A DNA stretch of 64,000 nucleotides from Ditibartonella choladocola. GTDB taxonomy: Bacteria > Pseudomonadota > Alphaproteobacteria > Rhizobiales > Rhizobiaceae. Position 1 is the stretch's first letter; each line of letters begins with the position of its first letter. The stretch covers positions 1,054,001 to 1,118,000 of the forward strand of contig NZ_CP015625.1 in NCBI RefSeq assembly GCF_002007565.1. The letters are read 5' to 3'. Below the pieces are notes generated by a model. It saw only the letters and a program-made list of their open reading frames with translations. It did no database searches and was not told the origin of the DNA. A program made the translations under genes and the position numbers. This document shows, in pieces, positions 1-12,907 of this stretch.

Positions 1-222
1 TCCTACGAGATCGAATTCTCTGTTCTGTTCGTAATCTTGATAGCGTATGGCGTAACCATCCATCGCAGATGAACGAAAGGGCGGCTCTGTCAGTTCTGCA
101 ATGACATCTTGTGCAAGCACTTGTGCTTCACCGATTTCAGCAAGCGGCGTCAGCTCGCTTTCAAGTGTATGCGTTGCGGTTAATAAACGTTTTAAAGATT
201 CGTCAACATTGATGAGAGGCAT
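1..222 (-). CDS. moeA: Molybdopterin molybdenumtransferase MoeA, N-terminal part (runs off the window)
   Basis: Reading the minus strand from an ATG at 222 gives 74 codons open to the window edge, beginning [14 protein letters not shown] and containing [10 protein letters not shown] (about residues 52-61), the hallmark SAMDGYA segment of MoeA domain I. MoeA inserts molybdate into adenylated molybdopterin in Moco synthesis. The start overlaps the last 20 bases of moaC, so the two are probably translationally coupled at the end of the ppiD-trpD-trpC-moaC operon. Only the N-terminus is visible, so the catalytic part cannot be judged. Confidence 0.88.
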   Translation of the reverse strand, partial: MPLINVDESLKRLLTATHTLESELTPLAEIGEAQVLAQDVIAELTEPPFRSSAMDGYAIRYQDYEQNREFDLVG

Positions 223-706
223 TTTTATCTTCTCGCTTCCACGTGCCAGATTTTCCTCCCCGCTTTTCCAGTAAACAGATATTGCTTATGACCATGCTTT
301 TATCCAGAGCTTTTGCCATGTCATAAATGGTCAGACAAGTCACCGATACGGCAGTCAGTGCTTCCATTTCGACACCGGTCTTTCCATTAAGGCCAACGGT
401 GGCTGTAATTTGATAACCGGGTAAATCGTGATCGGGTGTGATGTCGACAGATATTTTTGTGAGCATCAGCGGATGACATAGCGGAACGAGTTCCGATGTC
501 TTTTTTGCTCCCATAATACCGGCAATTCTGGCTGTCGCCAGAACATCGCCTTTCGGGGCATTGCCATTCTCGATTGCTTCGAGTGTTTCTCTTGCCATCT
601 TTATCGAACCATGTGCGATGGCTGTACGGTCAGTCTCCCTTTTACCTCCGACATCAACCATGTGTGCTTCACCTTTGGCATTCACATGGGTCAGTTTATC
701 TGTCAT
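203..706 (-). CDS. moaC: Cyclic pyranopterin monophosphate synthase MoaC
   Basis: A 167-residue protein, full length for MoaC. It converts the MoaA product (3',8-cyclo-7,8-dihydro-GTP) into cyclic pyranopterin monophosphate, the first stable precursor of molybdopterin. The family blocks are present: [13 protein letters not shown] at residues 68-80, [13 protein letters not shown] at 109-120 and the YDMAKALDK segment at 128-136 carrying the catalytic Asp and Lys region. It starts one base after the trpC stop and its 3' end overlaps moeA, so it belongs to the ppiD-trpD-trpC-moaC-moeA transcription unit, an order usual in Rhizobiales. Confidence 0.95.
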   Translation of the reverse strand: MTDKLTHVNAKGEAHMVDVGGKRETDRTAIAHGSIKMARETLEAIENGNAPKGDVLATARIAGIMGAKKTSELVPLCHPLMLTKISVDITPDHDLPGYQITATVGLNGKTGVEMEALTAVSVTCLTIYDMAKALDKSMVISNICLLEKRGGKSGTWKREDKNASHQC

Positions 707-707
707 A

Positions 708-1499
708 TCATAGCCCTAACAAGGTTTTTGTGGCCTTTACGACATCAGTCTGGCGCATCAAACTTTCCCCGATCAGAAAAGAACGAATGTTGCTTTTTTC
801 CAATCTTTTCAGATCGCCATGGGTGAAAATTCCACTTTCACCGACCAATAAGCGATCATCAGGAACCATATGGGAAAGCCTTTCCGAATTGGCAAGATCA
901 ACTTCAAAATTACGCAAATTGCGGTTATTCACTCCGATAAGAGGTGAACGAAGTTTCAACGCGCGTTCAACTTCATTTTCATTATGCGTTTCAATGAGCA
1001 CATCCATACCAAGTTCAAAGGCGGTTTCTTCCAGTGCTTTTGCCAAATCGTCATCAACAGCGGCAAGTATGATAAGGATGCAATCCGCCCCCCATGCACG
1101 GGCTTCATAAACCTGATAAGTATCGAACAGAAAATCCTTCCTGAGGGCAGGAAGATTGCAGGCTCTACGGGCAGAACGCAAATATTCGGGCGAGCCTTGA
1201 AAAGAGGGCGCGTCGGTGAGAACAGAAAGACAGGCAGCTCCCCCTTCTTCATACGCTTTTGCAAGTGCCGGCGGGTCAAAATCTTCTCTGATGAGACCCT
1301 TTGAAGGACTGGCTTTTTTTATTTCGGCAATCAAACCGAAAAGACCTGCATCTTCTTTTGCTTTCAATGCACGATAAAAACCACGTGGTTGATCCGCTTC
1401 TGCGGCGAGGCTTTTGAGTTTTTCAAGTGGCAAGGCCTGTTTAGCCTTGCTGATTTCCTGCCGTTTATAGGATTCGATTTTCTTTAAAATATCACTCAT
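708..1499 (-). CDS. trpC: Indole-3-glycerol phosphate synthase TrpC
   Basis: A 263-residue TIM-barrel enzyme that closes carboxyphenylaminodeoxyribulose phosphate to indole-3-glycerol phosphate in tryptophan synthesis. Recognisable blocks are [11 protein letters not shown] (about 58-68, with the substrate-binding Lys), LRKDFLFD near 119, [13 protein letters not shown] near 190 and VGESGIFT near the C-terminus. It is monofunctional (no PRAI fusion), as in other rhizobia. It starts 5 bases after trpD and precedes moaC by one base, which indicates one message. Confidence 0.96.
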   Translation of the reverse strand: MSDILKKIESYKRQEISKAKQALPLEKLKSLAAEADQPRGFYRALKAKEDAGLFGLIAEIKKASPSKGLIREDFDPPALAKAYEEGGAACLSVLTDAPSFQGSPEYLRSARRACNLPALRKDFLFDTYQVYEARAWGADCILIILAAVDDDLAKALEETAFELGMDVLIETHNENEVERALKLRSPLIGVNNRNLRNFEVDLANSERLSHMVPDDRLLVGESGIFTHGDLKRLEKSNIRSFLIGESLMRQTDVVKATKTLLGL

Positions 1500-1504
1500 T
1501 GACG

Positions 1505-2521
1505 TTACCCAAGGTCATTTGAAACCTTTATCAATTGCTCAAGCTTTTCTTTGGCTTTTCCCTGATCGATACTTTGCTCGGCAATTTTAACGCCCTCTTT
1601 TAATGTGTCGGCTTTTCCGGCGATGATAAAGGCGGCGGCAGCATTCAAAAGAACAATATCACGATAAGCCCCTTTTGCCCCTTCAAGCACTGCACGCAGC
1701 GCACGTGCATTATATTGCGGGTCACCCCCTTTGAGGTCTGCCATGGTAACACGTTTCAAACCGGCGTCTTCGGGCGTGACGGTAAATGTTGTCAGGACTC
1801 CGTCTTTCAGGGCTGCGACTTCGGTTTCACCGGCGGTTGTCAATTCATCCATACCGCTACCATGCACAACCCAGAGCGATTTCGACCCAAGCCCCTGAAG
1901 AACTTTTGCAATCGGCACCACCCATTGTGGTGAAAAAACACCGATCAACTGGTTGGTGACACCTGCCGGATTTGAAAGGGGCCCAAGTATATTGAAGATT
2001 GTTCGTGTGCCAAGTTCGACCCGCGCAGGCCCGACATGGCGCATGGCCGAGTGATGTGTCGGGGCAAACATAAAACCAAGCCCCACTTCGCGGATGCAGC
2101 GTCCTATCATTTCGGGGGTTGCATCAATATTGACACCGAGTGCCGCCAGAGCGTCAGCCGCACCGGATTTTGACGAGAGTGCCCGATTGCCGTGTTTACC
2201 GACCGGTACACCGGCACCGGAAACAACAAAAGCTGTTGCCGTTGACACATTGTAAGAGCCGGATTGATCGCCTCCTGTACCAACAATATCGACAGCGCCT
2301 TCAACAGCATCTACCCGCAACATTTTTTTGCGCATGGATGCAACAGCGCCGGTAATCTCGTCTATTGTTTCACCACGTACCCTCAGCGACATTAAAAAAC
2401 CGCCAATCTGGGCAGGTGTCGCCTGGCCGGACATCATGATCGTGAAGGCCTGTTCGGCTTCATCTTTTGTGAGTGAAGCGCCGGTTGCGACCTTGTTTAT
2501 GAAAGGTTTTAGGTCACTCAT
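1505..2521 (-). CDS. trpD: Anthranilate phosphoribosyltransferase TrpD
   Basis: A 338-residue class III phosphoribosyltransferase transferring the phosphoribosyl group of PRPP to anthranilate. The PRPP loop GTGGD (81-85) followed by NVSTATAF, the KHGNR motif (109-113) and [21 protein letters not shown] are visible, with the helical N-terminal domain (1-70). It lies 7 bases behind ppiD and 5 bases before trpC. Length and motifs are normal for the family. Confidence 0.96.
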   Translation of the reverse strand: MSDLKPFINKVATGASLTKDEAEQAFTIMMSGQATPAQIGGFLMSLRVRGETIDEITGAVASMRKKMLRVDAVEGAVDIVGTGGDQSGSYNVSTATAFVVSGAGVPVGKHGNRALSSKSGAADALAALGVNIDATPEMIGRCIREVGLGFMFAPTHHSAMRHVGPARVELGTRTIFNILGPLSNPAGVTNQLIGVFSPQWVVPIAKVLQGLGSKSLWVVHGSGMDELTTAGETEVAALKDGVLTTFTVTPEDAGLKRVTMADLKGGDPQYNARALRAVLEGAKGAYRDIVLLNAAAAFIIAGKADTLKEGVKIAEQSIDQGKAKEKLEQLIKVSNDLG

Positions 2522-2528
2522 GAGATCC

Positions 2529-4418
2529 TCATTGGAAAGTGTTGGTAATCGCTCTAAGGTTGTTTGTATTGGCTTTCACAGGTGCGATTTCATTGGCTAT
2601 CTGCAACATTTCCATGCGCAGATCGGTTTCGATCATGGCATCGATGTTTTCCTTTATATTATCTTCGACAGATTTTTCGTCATTATTCAACGGTTCTACC
2701 ACTTCTGTTACCTGATAAACGATGCGTTGGGTATGAATGGCAGCTTTTGAGATACCGCTGTGCCCCTTCGGTCCTGAAAACACGGCATTGACACCGTCGC
2801 TCCCCAGAACCTCGTCCGAACCGCCGCGCTTTAGCCCGCGGGCTGTTTTCTTTGTGACACCGAGTTGTTTTGCAAGATCGTCAATCGTTTTATGATCGGA
2901 CAATTCTTTTTCCAGTTGCGAAGCTTTCTCGTCGAGCAATTTTTGAGTTTCGTCAGCTTTCCATCCGGTCACAACTTTGTCTTTTACTTCGTCAAGAGTT
3001 CTATCGCGGGCATTTATGACTTTGTCGATGCGATACCAGACATAACCGCCACCCTGAATTGCGATAGGGTCAAGGTCTGCGCCTTCAGCCGCCTGAAAGA
3101 TTCCATCAACCAGAATGGATTGTTGTGGCAGGTTACCAACGGTTTGCCCTGCAGGTGTTTGTGCTTTGGAATCAATTGTTATTTTGCGTAAAACAAGTTT
3201 GTACTGGTTTGCGAGGTCATCAAGGGATACCCCCTCGAAACGGGCATTTTCTATCGCATCATGGTCTTCTCGCATGGCCTTGGCAGCATTGTTTTTTGCC
3301 AGAATGTTACGAATGTCCGGTTCTGCTTTTTCAAAAGGAATGGGACCCTGCGGCGTAATGTTTACGACACGCATGATGACCGGACCTTCAAGATCATTGA
3401 TAACATCGCTGACTTTACCCTGTTCAAGACCAAAAATATCGGCAGAAATTGTCGAAGGGAAGCCGGTCTTTGAAGCAGGCCCTTTGGTTATGTCAGCAAG
3501 CGTTTTGTGCTCGGATTTGACAAGATCATCGAAAGTCATCCCACCTCTAAGCTTTGCGGAAGCATCATCAGCTTCCGGTCTTGATTTGAAGCGCAATATT
3601 TGGACAGTACGTTCTTCAGGAGAGATAAAATGTGAACTATTTGCATTATAATATTCTTTGGCTTCATCCTCTGAAATGTCGGCCGGTTTTATCAAGCTTT
3701 CGGGAGTCATCTCCATAAGCGTGACCTGACGATATTCGGGGGCGTGAAATTCGCTCTTGTGAGCGTCAAACCATTTTTGCAGGTTGTCTTCTGTCGGCTC
3801 CTCAAGCTTGCCGGCTTCTTTGGGTGAAATAACCAGATAGTCTGCCGAGCGTGTTTCGCCGCGATAGTTCAGTAATGCCGAATAGAAAACGGCGGGTGCT
3901 TTCATGGAGCCGGTCGCCGAATAGATGAGCTGGTCACGTTTTTCTTTTGCCGCATAATAGTCGACAAAATCGCCTTCATGAGTGTTGAGTTGACGCAGAT
4001 AACCGTTAAAGAGATTGCGATCGAAATGCCCATCCTGCTGGAAGAACCGGTCAGCTCCGATAGCACGCGCAATACCGTCTTTGGAGACACCGATTTTCAT
4101 AAGCCGCGCCTGTTCATCCAACAGAACATCCTGTTGAAGCTGGGCCAACACCAGTTGCGGGATACCATATTGCTGTGCTTCACCTTCCGAAAGCAAACGC
4201 TGCATACGATTGGCAACTGAAAAACGCATTATCTGGTCGCGCAGTGCAAGCCTGTAAGCATCGGCTTTGATCGTTGATTTTCCGGAGATGAATAAATCGT
4301 GACCACTGGTTTTTCTTAATTCCGGTACCCCCCATAAAAGTACAAAGCATAGAACAAGTAAACCGAGAAAAACCTTGGCGACCCAAGAATTGACAGCACT
4401 TCGTATTGTATCAAGCAT
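2529..4418 (-). CDS. ppiD: Membrane-anchored periplasmic peptidyl-prolyl isomerase of PpiD/SurA type
   Basis: A 629-residue chaperone with one N-terminal membrane anchor (about residues 12-32, [20 protein letters not shown]) and a large periplasmic part: a SurA_N-like helical domain (about 40-200), a parvulin/PPIC-like rotamase domain (about 255-370, [12 protein letters not shown] to [13 protein letters not shown]), then a long helical C-terminus. Such proteins help nascent envelope proteins leaving SecYEG. Placing ppiD ahead of trpDC-moaC-moeA is a conserved rhizobial arrangement. It diverges from tpiA across 160 bp holding both promoters. Confidence 0.88.
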   Translation of the reverse strand: MLDTIRSAVNSWVAKVFLGLLVLCFVLLWGVPELRKTSGHDLFISGKSTIKADAYRLALRDQIMRFSVANRMQRLLSEGEAQQYGIPQLVLAQLQQDVLLDEQARLMKIGVSKDGIARAIGADRFFQQDGHFDRNLFNGYLRQLNTHEGDFVDYYAAKEKRDQLIYSATGSMKAPAVFYSALLNYRGETRSADYLVISPKEAGKLEEPTEDNLQKWFDAHKSEFHAPEYRQVTLMEMTPESLIKPADISEDEAKEYYNANSSHFISPEERTVQILRFKSRPEADDASAKLRGGMTFDDLVKSEHKTLADITKGPASKTGFPSTISADIFGLEQGKVSDVINDLEGPVIMRVVNITPQGPIPFEKAEPDIRNILAKNNAAKAMREDHDAIENARFEGVSLDDLANQYKLVLRKITIDSKAQTPAGQTVGNLPQQSILVDGIFQAAEGADLDPIAIQGGGYVWYRIDKVINARDRTLDEVKDKVVTGWKADETQKLLDEKASQLEKELSDHKTIDDLAKQLGVTKKTARGLKRGGSDEVLGSDGVNAVFSGPKGHSGISKAAIHTQRIVYQVTEVVEPLNNDEKSVEDNIKENIDAMIETDLRMEMLQIANEIAPVKANTNNLRAITNTFQ

Positions 4419-4578
4419 TGGCTAATTCCGTTTTAATTGGCTTCATTTCAGCAGAAAGCTCTGATAGGATGTGCAACAAAGACGCGCAATATGCAAGGTT
4501 TAAGACTTGCTTTAATGGTGCAATTTGTTAGTTAAGGCGATTAATGCGCCGTTTTAAGACTGTTATTGAGGTAAAATA

Positions 4579-5343
4579 ATGACACCGAATGTTCGACCGC
4601 TTGTTGCAGGAAATTGGAAAATGAACGGAACCGGCGAATCTCTCGCCGAATTACGGGCTATATCCGCCGGTGTCAATTCGGATTTCGGCCGGCTGTTCGA
4701 GGCACTTATTTGTGTGCCCGCCACGTTATTGTCACGTGCGGCCGACAGCCTTGATGGCGAAAAGCTTCGTCTCGGCGGCGAGGATTGCCACACTGCAGAC
4801 TTTGGTGCGCATACCGGTGATATTTCGGCTCCGATGCTCAAGGAAGCCGGTGCAAGTTATGTCATTGTCGGTCACTCGGAACGGCGCAATGACCATCACG
4901 AGACAGATGAACTCGTTCGTCAGAAAGCCGAAGCAGCTTGGCGTGCCGGAATGGTTGCCATCATCTGTGTCGGTGAAAAGCTGGAAGAACGTCAAAGTGG
5001 CAAAACACTCGATATTATCAAGAAACAATTGGCCGGTTCTGTTCCCGATGGTGCTACACCGCAAAATACTGTGATAGCCTATGAACCCGTTTGGGCAATC
5101 GGCACAGGTAAAACTCCAACAGCCGAAGATGTGGGTGAAGTCCACAAATTTATGCGTGATGAACTGGTGGCACGCTTTGGTCAGTCCGGATTGCTCTTCC
5201 GTCTCCTTTACGGCGGATCGGTCAAACCGTCCAATGCAGTCGAACTTTTAGGTGTTGAAAACGTGGACGGTGCGTTGATTGGCGGCGCAAGCTTGAAAGC
5301 GAGCGATTTTTTGGCAATTTGTAGTGCTTATCGTAAATTATAA
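4579..5343 (+). CDS. tpiA: Triosephosphate isomerase
   Basis: A 254-residue TIM barrel interconverting dihydroxyacetone phosphate and glyceraldehyde 3-phosphate. Catalytic residues are in place: Lys14 in GNWKMNG, His99 in VIVGHSERR and Glu169 in [13 protein letters not shown]. The phosphate-binding LYGGSVKP segment follows. It is transcribed away from ppiD and is followed 81 bp later by secG in the same direction. Confidence 0.97.
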   Translation: MTPNVRPLVAGNWKMNGTGESLAELRAISAGVNSDFGRLFEALICVPATLLSRAADSLDGEKLRLGGEDCHTADFGAHTGDISAPMLKEAGASYVIVGHSERRNDHHETDELVRQKAEAAWRAGMVAIICVGEKLEERQSGKTLDIIKKQLAGSVPDGATPQNTVIAYEPVWAIGTGKTPTAEDVGEVHKFMRDELVARFGQSGLLFRLLYGGSVKPSNAVELLGVENVDGALIGGASLKASDFLAICSAYRKL

Positions 5344-5424
5344 CTAAAGTTTTTCATTGCACCTCTTGGAATATGTGTAATTTGCGTGTAAAGAGCGGCG
5401 AACAGTAACATCAGAGCAGAGCTT

Positions 5425-5892
5425 ATGCAGACAGTATTGATTGTCATCCACCTTTTAATTGTCATTGCACTTGTCGGCGTTGTGTTAATTCAACGTTCGG
5501 AGGGTGGTGGTCTCGGTATTGGTGGCGGTTCCGGTTTCATGACTGCACGCGGCACAAAAAATGCGTTGACGCGTTTGACTGCGATTCTGGCTATCTGCTT
5601 TTTTGCGACATCTATCGCGCTGGTGGTGCTGGATAGTGTCTCCAAACCTGGCGCCGATATTATCAACCGTATTCCGGTGAATGATGCAAAAACACCTGTA
5701 GAGAATGTACCGTCGACCGGAACCGGACAAGCACCTGCCGACAATTCAAAAGAACCGACGATTTTTGAACAGCTCGGCGGCAAGGATGGAAACAGCAGCG
5801 AGAACAGCTCGCAGCCTCAAAACAGCACAGGAACGCCGGCAGAACAGAATCCGGTTCCTCAACAACCGGAAAATCCCGTTCCGAATAATTGA
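5425..5892 (+). CDS. secG: Preprotein translocase subunit SecG
   Basis: A 155-residue protein with two membrane segments (about residues 3-20 and 51-72) around the conserved cytoplasmic loop QRSEGGGLGIGGGSGFM. SecG assists SecYE/SecA-driven export. The roughly 80-residue tail is rich in Asn, Gln, Pro and Glu and of low complexity, as in other alphaproteobacterial SecG. The tpiA-secG-pyrG-kdsA-eno order is common in Rhizobiales, though here an L,D-transpeptidase lies between secG and pyrG. Confidence 0.94.
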   Translation: MQTVLIVIHLLIVIALVGVVLIQRSEGGGLGIGGGSGFMTARGTKNALTRLTAILAICFFATSIALVVLDSVSKPGADIINRIPVNDAKTPVENVPSTGTGQAPADNSKEPTIFEQLGGKDGNSSENSSQPQNSTGTPAEQNPVPQQPENPVPNN

Positions 5893-5933
5893 TGGCAGGA
5901 ATATTTCTGTTTCCGGTCTTTCTTAAAAAATTC

Positions 5934-5959
5934 AAAAAGAGCGTTTTCGCTCTTTTTTT
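5934..5959 (+). terminator. Rho-independent terminator after secG
   Basis: A perfect 10-bp stem (AAAAAGAGCG / CGCTCTTTTT, arms 5934-5943 and 5948-5957) with a TTTT loop and a trailing T run, 41 bases after the secG stop. Confidence 0.9.
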
Positions 5960-6687
5960 ATGGTGCTGATTATGTGCGGTACTGAATTTTTTAAAGATTA
6001 TATCTTTTACGAGGTTCGATTTTGAATATCCGGAGATAATCTTTCTGTTGTGATCCCGAACCTTTAACAATCAAAACATTACTGCAATTGCCAAATCATA
6101 TAAAATAAATCATATGGCAAATTGTGTTTCGGCTTGTATTCGTTCACTAATGCAGCAGATCGGCTAAATGTTATCATTAACCTATTCCAAAAGATTCTGT
6201 TAACGAACCCCTGTGACAACAGGAATGGACGCTCCTATTGAGGAGGTGAGGGAAAAACAATAGACATGTGTGAAACATGCCGGTTCAAAATAGAAGACTT
6301 TTAAAGCTGAAAACGGGGAAAATAGGCAGCAAAAGAGGGGGGGCGTGCAATATCAAGGTGAAAAGTTCAAGAAATCAAGATGAAAAGGTTCGAGAAATTT
6401 CTTCCAAGTGATTGAAATTGGTTGTTATTTTGTAACAGTTGAGAAAAATCGTTGAAGTCTTTCACTATCGGCAAAATGTTTGTCAAAATAGAGCGCTCTA
6501 TGCACGTTTTGAATCATTCTTAAAAATGTGTTGCATTGCTGCCATAGCAATTCATCATCTTTTATTTCACCACTTGAAAAAGATTGAGAAGATACGAAAT
6601 TGGTCGTATGGAAAAGGCAATTGTATTGCAAAGCTTTTTGTATTGCAAAAGAACCTTTCAAATCTTCGTCGCGGAATTGAGCTTGAA
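5960..6687. other. Gene-poor gap between secG and an L,D-transpeptidase
   Basis: About 730 bases without a convincing gene. The frame of the downstream transpeptidase is open back to about 6439, but the extra residues resemble nothing and precede a clean signal peptide, so I treat them as leader. The gap holds a duplicated AAATCATAT (near 6093 and 6107) and one Irr-box-like sequence listed separately. I see no tRNA or IS remnant. Confidence 0.5.
6507..6524. promoter_or_regulatory. Possible Irr (ICE) box upstream of the L,D-transpeptidase
   Basis: TTTTGAATCATTCTTAAA differs from the rirA-upstream box at 25143-25160 at only three of 18 positions, and both copies continue with AATGTG. It lies 163 bases before the chosen start at 6688, which is far for a repressor operator. 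It could equally be chance in AT-rich DNA. Confidence 0.3.
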
Positions 6688-7320
6688 ATGAACCACCGTT
6701 TATTGATTGCCGGTTTGTCCGGCTTGTTTTTTTTGTCGGGCAATGTTGCCTTTTCAGAAGAAATCGCTGATAGCAATGATGCGGATAGCGCGCAAGTTGC
6801 TTCTATCGCTCCTGTCGGACATGTGCAGATACCATCTGTAAAAAGCTATAATGTTCCGGAAAAATATCGTCCGCAGACAGTATCATTTTCTGGCTATAAG
6901 CCCGGCACAATCGTAATTGATCCTAAAAACTATTTTCTTTACCTGATCGAAACGCCAACGACAGCAAGACGCTATGGAATTGCCGTCGGTAAAATCGGTC
7001 TACAGTTTAAAGGAACTGCGAATATACGTTTCAAACGGGAATGGCCACGCTGGATTCCGACAAAAGACATGGTGAAACGCAGTCCGGAACATTATGCAAA
7101 ATTTGCCAATGGTATGGATGGTGGGCCAGGAAATCCGCTCGGCGCACGTGCTCTTTATCTTTGGCAGGGTGATAAAGACACCTATATCCGTATTCATGGA
7201 ACAGTGCAGCCGTGGACTATCGGCTCGTCGGCGTCAAACGGTTGTTTCCGTATGATTAATGATGATGTCCTTGATCTTTATGATCGTGTCGATGTCGGCA
7301 CAGAAGTCGTTGTGCTGTAA
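6688..7320 (+). CDS. Periplasmic L,D-transpeptidase (YkuD/ErfK family)
   Basis: A 210-residue protein with a signal peptide (MNHRLLIAGLSGLFFLSGNVAFS) and a YkuD catalytic domain. The IRIHGTVQPWTIGSSASNGCFRM block supplies the catalytic His and Cys; the usual SHGC reads SNGC. These enzymes form 3-3 peptidoglycan crosslinks or attach outer membrane proteins to peptidoglycan, both common in Rhizobiales. I chose the ATG at 6688 because it begins the signal peptide, although the frame is open for 83 more codons upstream and no strong Shine-Dalgarno is visible. A terminator follows. Confidence 0.88.
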   Translation: MNHRLLIAGLSGLFFLSGNVAFSEEIADSNDADSAQVASIAPVGHVQIPSVKSYNVPEKYRPQTVSFSGYKPGTIVIDPKNYFLYLIETPTTARRYGIAVGKIGLQFKGTANIRFKREWPRWIPTKDMVKRSPEHYAKFANGMDGGPGNPLGARALYLWQGDKDTYIRIHGTVQPWTIGSSASNGCFRMINDDVLDLYDRVDVGTEVVVL

Positions 7321-7341
7321 CTTGACAGAATGAAAAAGTTC

Positions 7342-7371
7342 AAAGCCCCGTATATGACGGGGCTTTTTTAT
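7342..7371 (+). terminator. Rho-independent terminator after the L,D-transpeptidase
   Basis: Arms AAAGCCCCGT (7342-7351) and ACGGGGCTTT (7357-7366) form a perfect 10-bp stem with a 5-base loop, followed by TTTT. Confidence 0.92.
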
Positions 7372-7512
7372 TGAATGAATACAATTGGTTGAAGTGAAAA
7401 TATGAATCATTTCGTTAGCTTTTCTTTGACCGGTTGTTGAAGTTTGTCTTTTGGTTCTCATTATAAAATGCTTTAAGACGGAACTGTCAGGAACGCTATT
7501 TCAATCCTTTAA

Positions 7513-9237
<1,725 letters not shown>

Positions 9238-9265
9238 CCGAAGCTTGTAGTTTCAAAAATTTCAG

Positions 9266-9307
9266 GCCTTGCAAATTGCACCGGATGCGCATTTGCAAGG
9301 CTTTTTG
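9266..9307 (+). terminator. Rho-independent terminator after pyrG
   Basis: Arms GCCTTGCAAAT (9266-9276) and ATTTGCAAGGC (9291-9301) pair perfectly over 11 bp, followed by TTTTTG. Confidence 0.9.
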
Positions 9308-9499
9308 TTGCGCCGGTCTCAGGCTTCAGCCGATCAAAATAATCGAAATTTTCATGCTGTTCAAAAACTGTTTTCCGTATGGAAAATGCCGGTTCCGGGT
9401 TCGGCTTTATAACGTGTCATTTAGCGAGACGTTTTGAAAATTTAAAATTCAGGAAAGGTTCGATCGAACTGTCGCAATAATGGCTTTCAAGCGACACAA

Positions 9500-9563
9500 A
9501 TTCCTACTGGCATAAATTCCTACCGGCATAACTTCCAACCGGTATAACTTCCAATTGGCATAA
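9500..9563. repeat. Four-copy 16-bp degenerate tandem repeat
   Basis: Four head-to-tail 16-base units of consensus WTTCCWAYYGGYATAA occupy 9500-9515, 9516-9531, 9532-9547 and 9548-9563. A fifth unit decays after CTCTCAAA. Sixteen is not a multiple of three and no reading frame covers the array, so it is not coding. It sits in the otherwise empty 547-base gap between pyrG and kdsA, downstream of the pyrG terminator. Each unit holds an ATAA core that could resemble part of a -10 element. Confidence 0.85.
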
Positions 9564-9784
9564 CTCTCAAATCGTTATGGCGATCACATATTATTAATAG
9601 CCCCCCGTTATCGGAGCTTCTCATAAATAAAAAATTCATAAGGTTGAAACAGAATTTTTTTGGGAAAGAGTTTTCAGCTTTTCAGGACTGTTCCGAAACA
9701 ATGATATTGAACAGTTCGGGTTTTATAAGGTAAGGTCTGACAATCAGTAAAGATCATGTCAAAATGACTAGATTAGAGGATCAA

Positions 9785-10618
9785 ATGACAAAACCGAATA
9801 GCACTGTCACCGTGGGTAATGTTAAATTTTCCAATAGTGCGCCCCTTTCAATTATTGCCGGCCCTTGCCAGATGGAAAGCCGCGAGCACGCTTTCGATAT
9901 GGCAGGCAAGATCAAGGAGATTACAGAAAAACTGGGCATCGGTTTTGTTTATAAATCAAGTTTTGACAAGGCCAATCGTACATCGCTCAATAGCAAGCGT
10001 GGCATTGGTCTTGAAAAGGCAATGGATATTTTTGACGATTTGAAGCGGGAATTCAAAGTTCCGGTTTTGACCGATATTCATACAGAAGAACAATGTGCAA
10101 TTGTTGCCCCCCATGTCGATGTGTTGCAAATACCCGCTTTTCTTTGCAGACAAACCGACCTGTTGATTGCTGCTGCCAAAACAGGGCGCGTTATCAATGT
10201 CAAGAAAGGCCAGTTTCTCGCCCCGTGGGATATGAAAAATGTGCTGGCGAAAATTACCGAAAGCGGAAATCCGAATGTGATGGCTTGTGAAAGAGGTGTT
10301 TCTTTCGGTTATAACACATTGATCTCGGATATGCGTGCACTCCCGATCATGGCGCAATTCGGTTCTCCGGTCATTTTTGATGCGACGCATTCTGTCCAGC
10401 AACCGGGCGGGCAGGGCACATCTTCAGGAGGACAACGCGAATTTGTTGAAACACTTGCACGTGCAGCTGTCGCAGTCGGCGTAGCAGGTGTCTTTCTTGA
10501 AACGCATCAGGATCCCGACCATGCGCCGTCTGACGGACCGAATATGGTCAAGCTTGAAAACCTGCCACATCTGCTTGAAACATTAATGGCATTTGACCGG
10601 CTGGCAAAAAAACTTTAA
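9785..10618 (+). CDS. kdsA: 3-deoxy-D-manno-octulosonate 8-phosphate synthase
   Basis: Condenses phosphoenolpyruvate with arabinose 5-phosphate to KDO-8-phosphate for LPS inner core. Conserved blocks include [62 protein letters not shown] and [13 protein letters not shown] chose ATG 9785 ([12 protein letters not shown], 277 residues) because AGAGGA lies just before it and the start matches the usual length. An in-frame ATG at 9764 adds only seven atypical residues. Confidence 0.95.
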   Translation: MTKPNSTVTVGNVKFSNSAPLSIIAGPCQMESREHAFDMAGKIKEITEKLGIGFVYKSSFDKANRTSLNSKRGIGLEKAMDIFDDLKREFKVPVLTDIHTEEQCAIVAPHVDVLQIPAFLCRQTDLLIAAAKTGRVINVKKGQFLAPWDMKNVLAKITESGNPNVMACERGVSFGYNTLISDMRALPIMAQFGSPVIFDATHSVQQPGGQGTSSGGQREFVETLARAAVAVGVAGVFLETHQDPDHAPSDGPNMVKLENLPHLLETLMAFDRLAKKL

Positions 10619-10691
10619 TCGATTTTATAAGGCAATGGGTATTCCCTCATAAAGAGAGTTTGTCTATTCATTGAAAAATAACGAACCCTGA

Positions 10692-11984
<1,293 letters not shown>

Positions 11985-12018
11985 TTGAAAAACGGCTTTA
12001 CCAATTTTGATTTTCAAG

Positions 12019-12043
12019 AGCGGGCATGATGCCCGCTTTTTTT
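12019..12043 (+). terminator. Rho-independent terminator after eno
   Basis: Arms AGCGGGCA (12019-12026) and TGCCCGCT (12030-12037) with a 3-base loop, followed by a run of seven T. Confidence 0.92.
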
Positions 12044-12189
12044 GCGTTTTTAAGACTCGTTTTTTCAAGTTTGTTACTTATTTAATCGGGTAATTCCAAC
12101 TCATCGGATTTGAATTTAAAAAAGTGCAAAATTGATTGCCGATCAGATTGGTGATTTTGCAATTTGTCACGCAAAGATCAGGAGTTTTC

Positions 12190-12600
12190 ATGCGCGGTTC
12201 GATTATAAGCTACAACAGGAACAAAGGTCTTATTTCGGGGTTTGACGGCAACCGATATGAATTTTCGCGGCTTGACTGGCACGGTAAGGGGGAACCTTCC
12301 GAGGGACGGGAAGTCGATTTTGTTGCTGAAGGCGTTTTTGCGAAAAATATATTCCCGTTGCAAACCGACAGCAAGCATTCAAAAGTTGTTCTGGCAATCG
12401 TTTGCTGGTTTTTCGGGATTTTCGGTGTACATCGTTTTATGGTCGGAAAAATTGGTACAGGCGTGTTGATGCTTCTTCTCACAATCACGGTTTTCGGTTC
12501 GATCATCTCCCTGATCTGGACAATTATAGACTTTATCGTGATTCTTATGGGAAAATTCAAAGACAAAGATGGAAATCCGATTACGAGCGAATATCTTTAA
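12190..12600 (+). CDS. Cold-shock-like domain fused to a TM2 membrane domain
   Basis: A 136-residue protein of unknown role. Residues 1-57 (MRGSIISYNRNKGLISGFDGNRYEF, then REVDFVAEGVFAKNIFPL) follow the pattern of a cold-shock-like OB fold: glycine turn, KGxI, DGxRYxF. Residues 64-120 are a TM2 domain: two hydrophobic helices around the GIFGVHRFMVGKIGTG turn. AGGAG five bases before ATG 12190 decides the start; the 18 residues read upstream have no such support. It stands alone between the eno terminator and ftsB. Confidence 0.8.
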   Translation: MRGSIISYNRNKGLISGFDGNRYEFSRLDWHGKGEPSEGREVDFVAEGVFAKNIFPLQTDSKHSKVVLAIVCWFFGIFGVHRFMVGKIGTGVLMLLLTITVFGSIISLIWTIIDFIVILMGKFKDKDGNPITSEYL

Positions 12601-12907
12601 GCCAATCGTTTCCGATAAATGGATGAACGCCGGAAAGGGCAGGAATTTTTGTCATGATCGGATATAGCTCAGGGTTAATTTCGGCTTTTCATTCTCTAAC
12701 CGGAAAATAGGAGAGCATTGTTTCTTCGTGACCAAACATTCATTTATTGTGATCGGGTATTTGCCTGCGAGCAATTGTTTTGCGTTTTGATAATGGCAGG
12801 GGGCGCGCGATATTTCAGTTTGTTTTGTTTTTTCGGAATTTAGTCTTCCGGTAATCTATCTTTAATCAAAATCGTGCATGACTGATAGAAGCTCGACAGG
12901 AAAGAAT
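12601..12907. other. Intergenic region before ftsB
   Basis: About 300 AT-rich bases. I see no gene, hairpin terminator or tRNA, and presume it carries the promoter of the ftsB-pdh region. Confidence 0.4.

Noticed and set aside
9500-9563. Tandem repeat as a CRISPR array
   Set aside because: The 16-base units abut one another with no spacers, and no cas genes are nearby.
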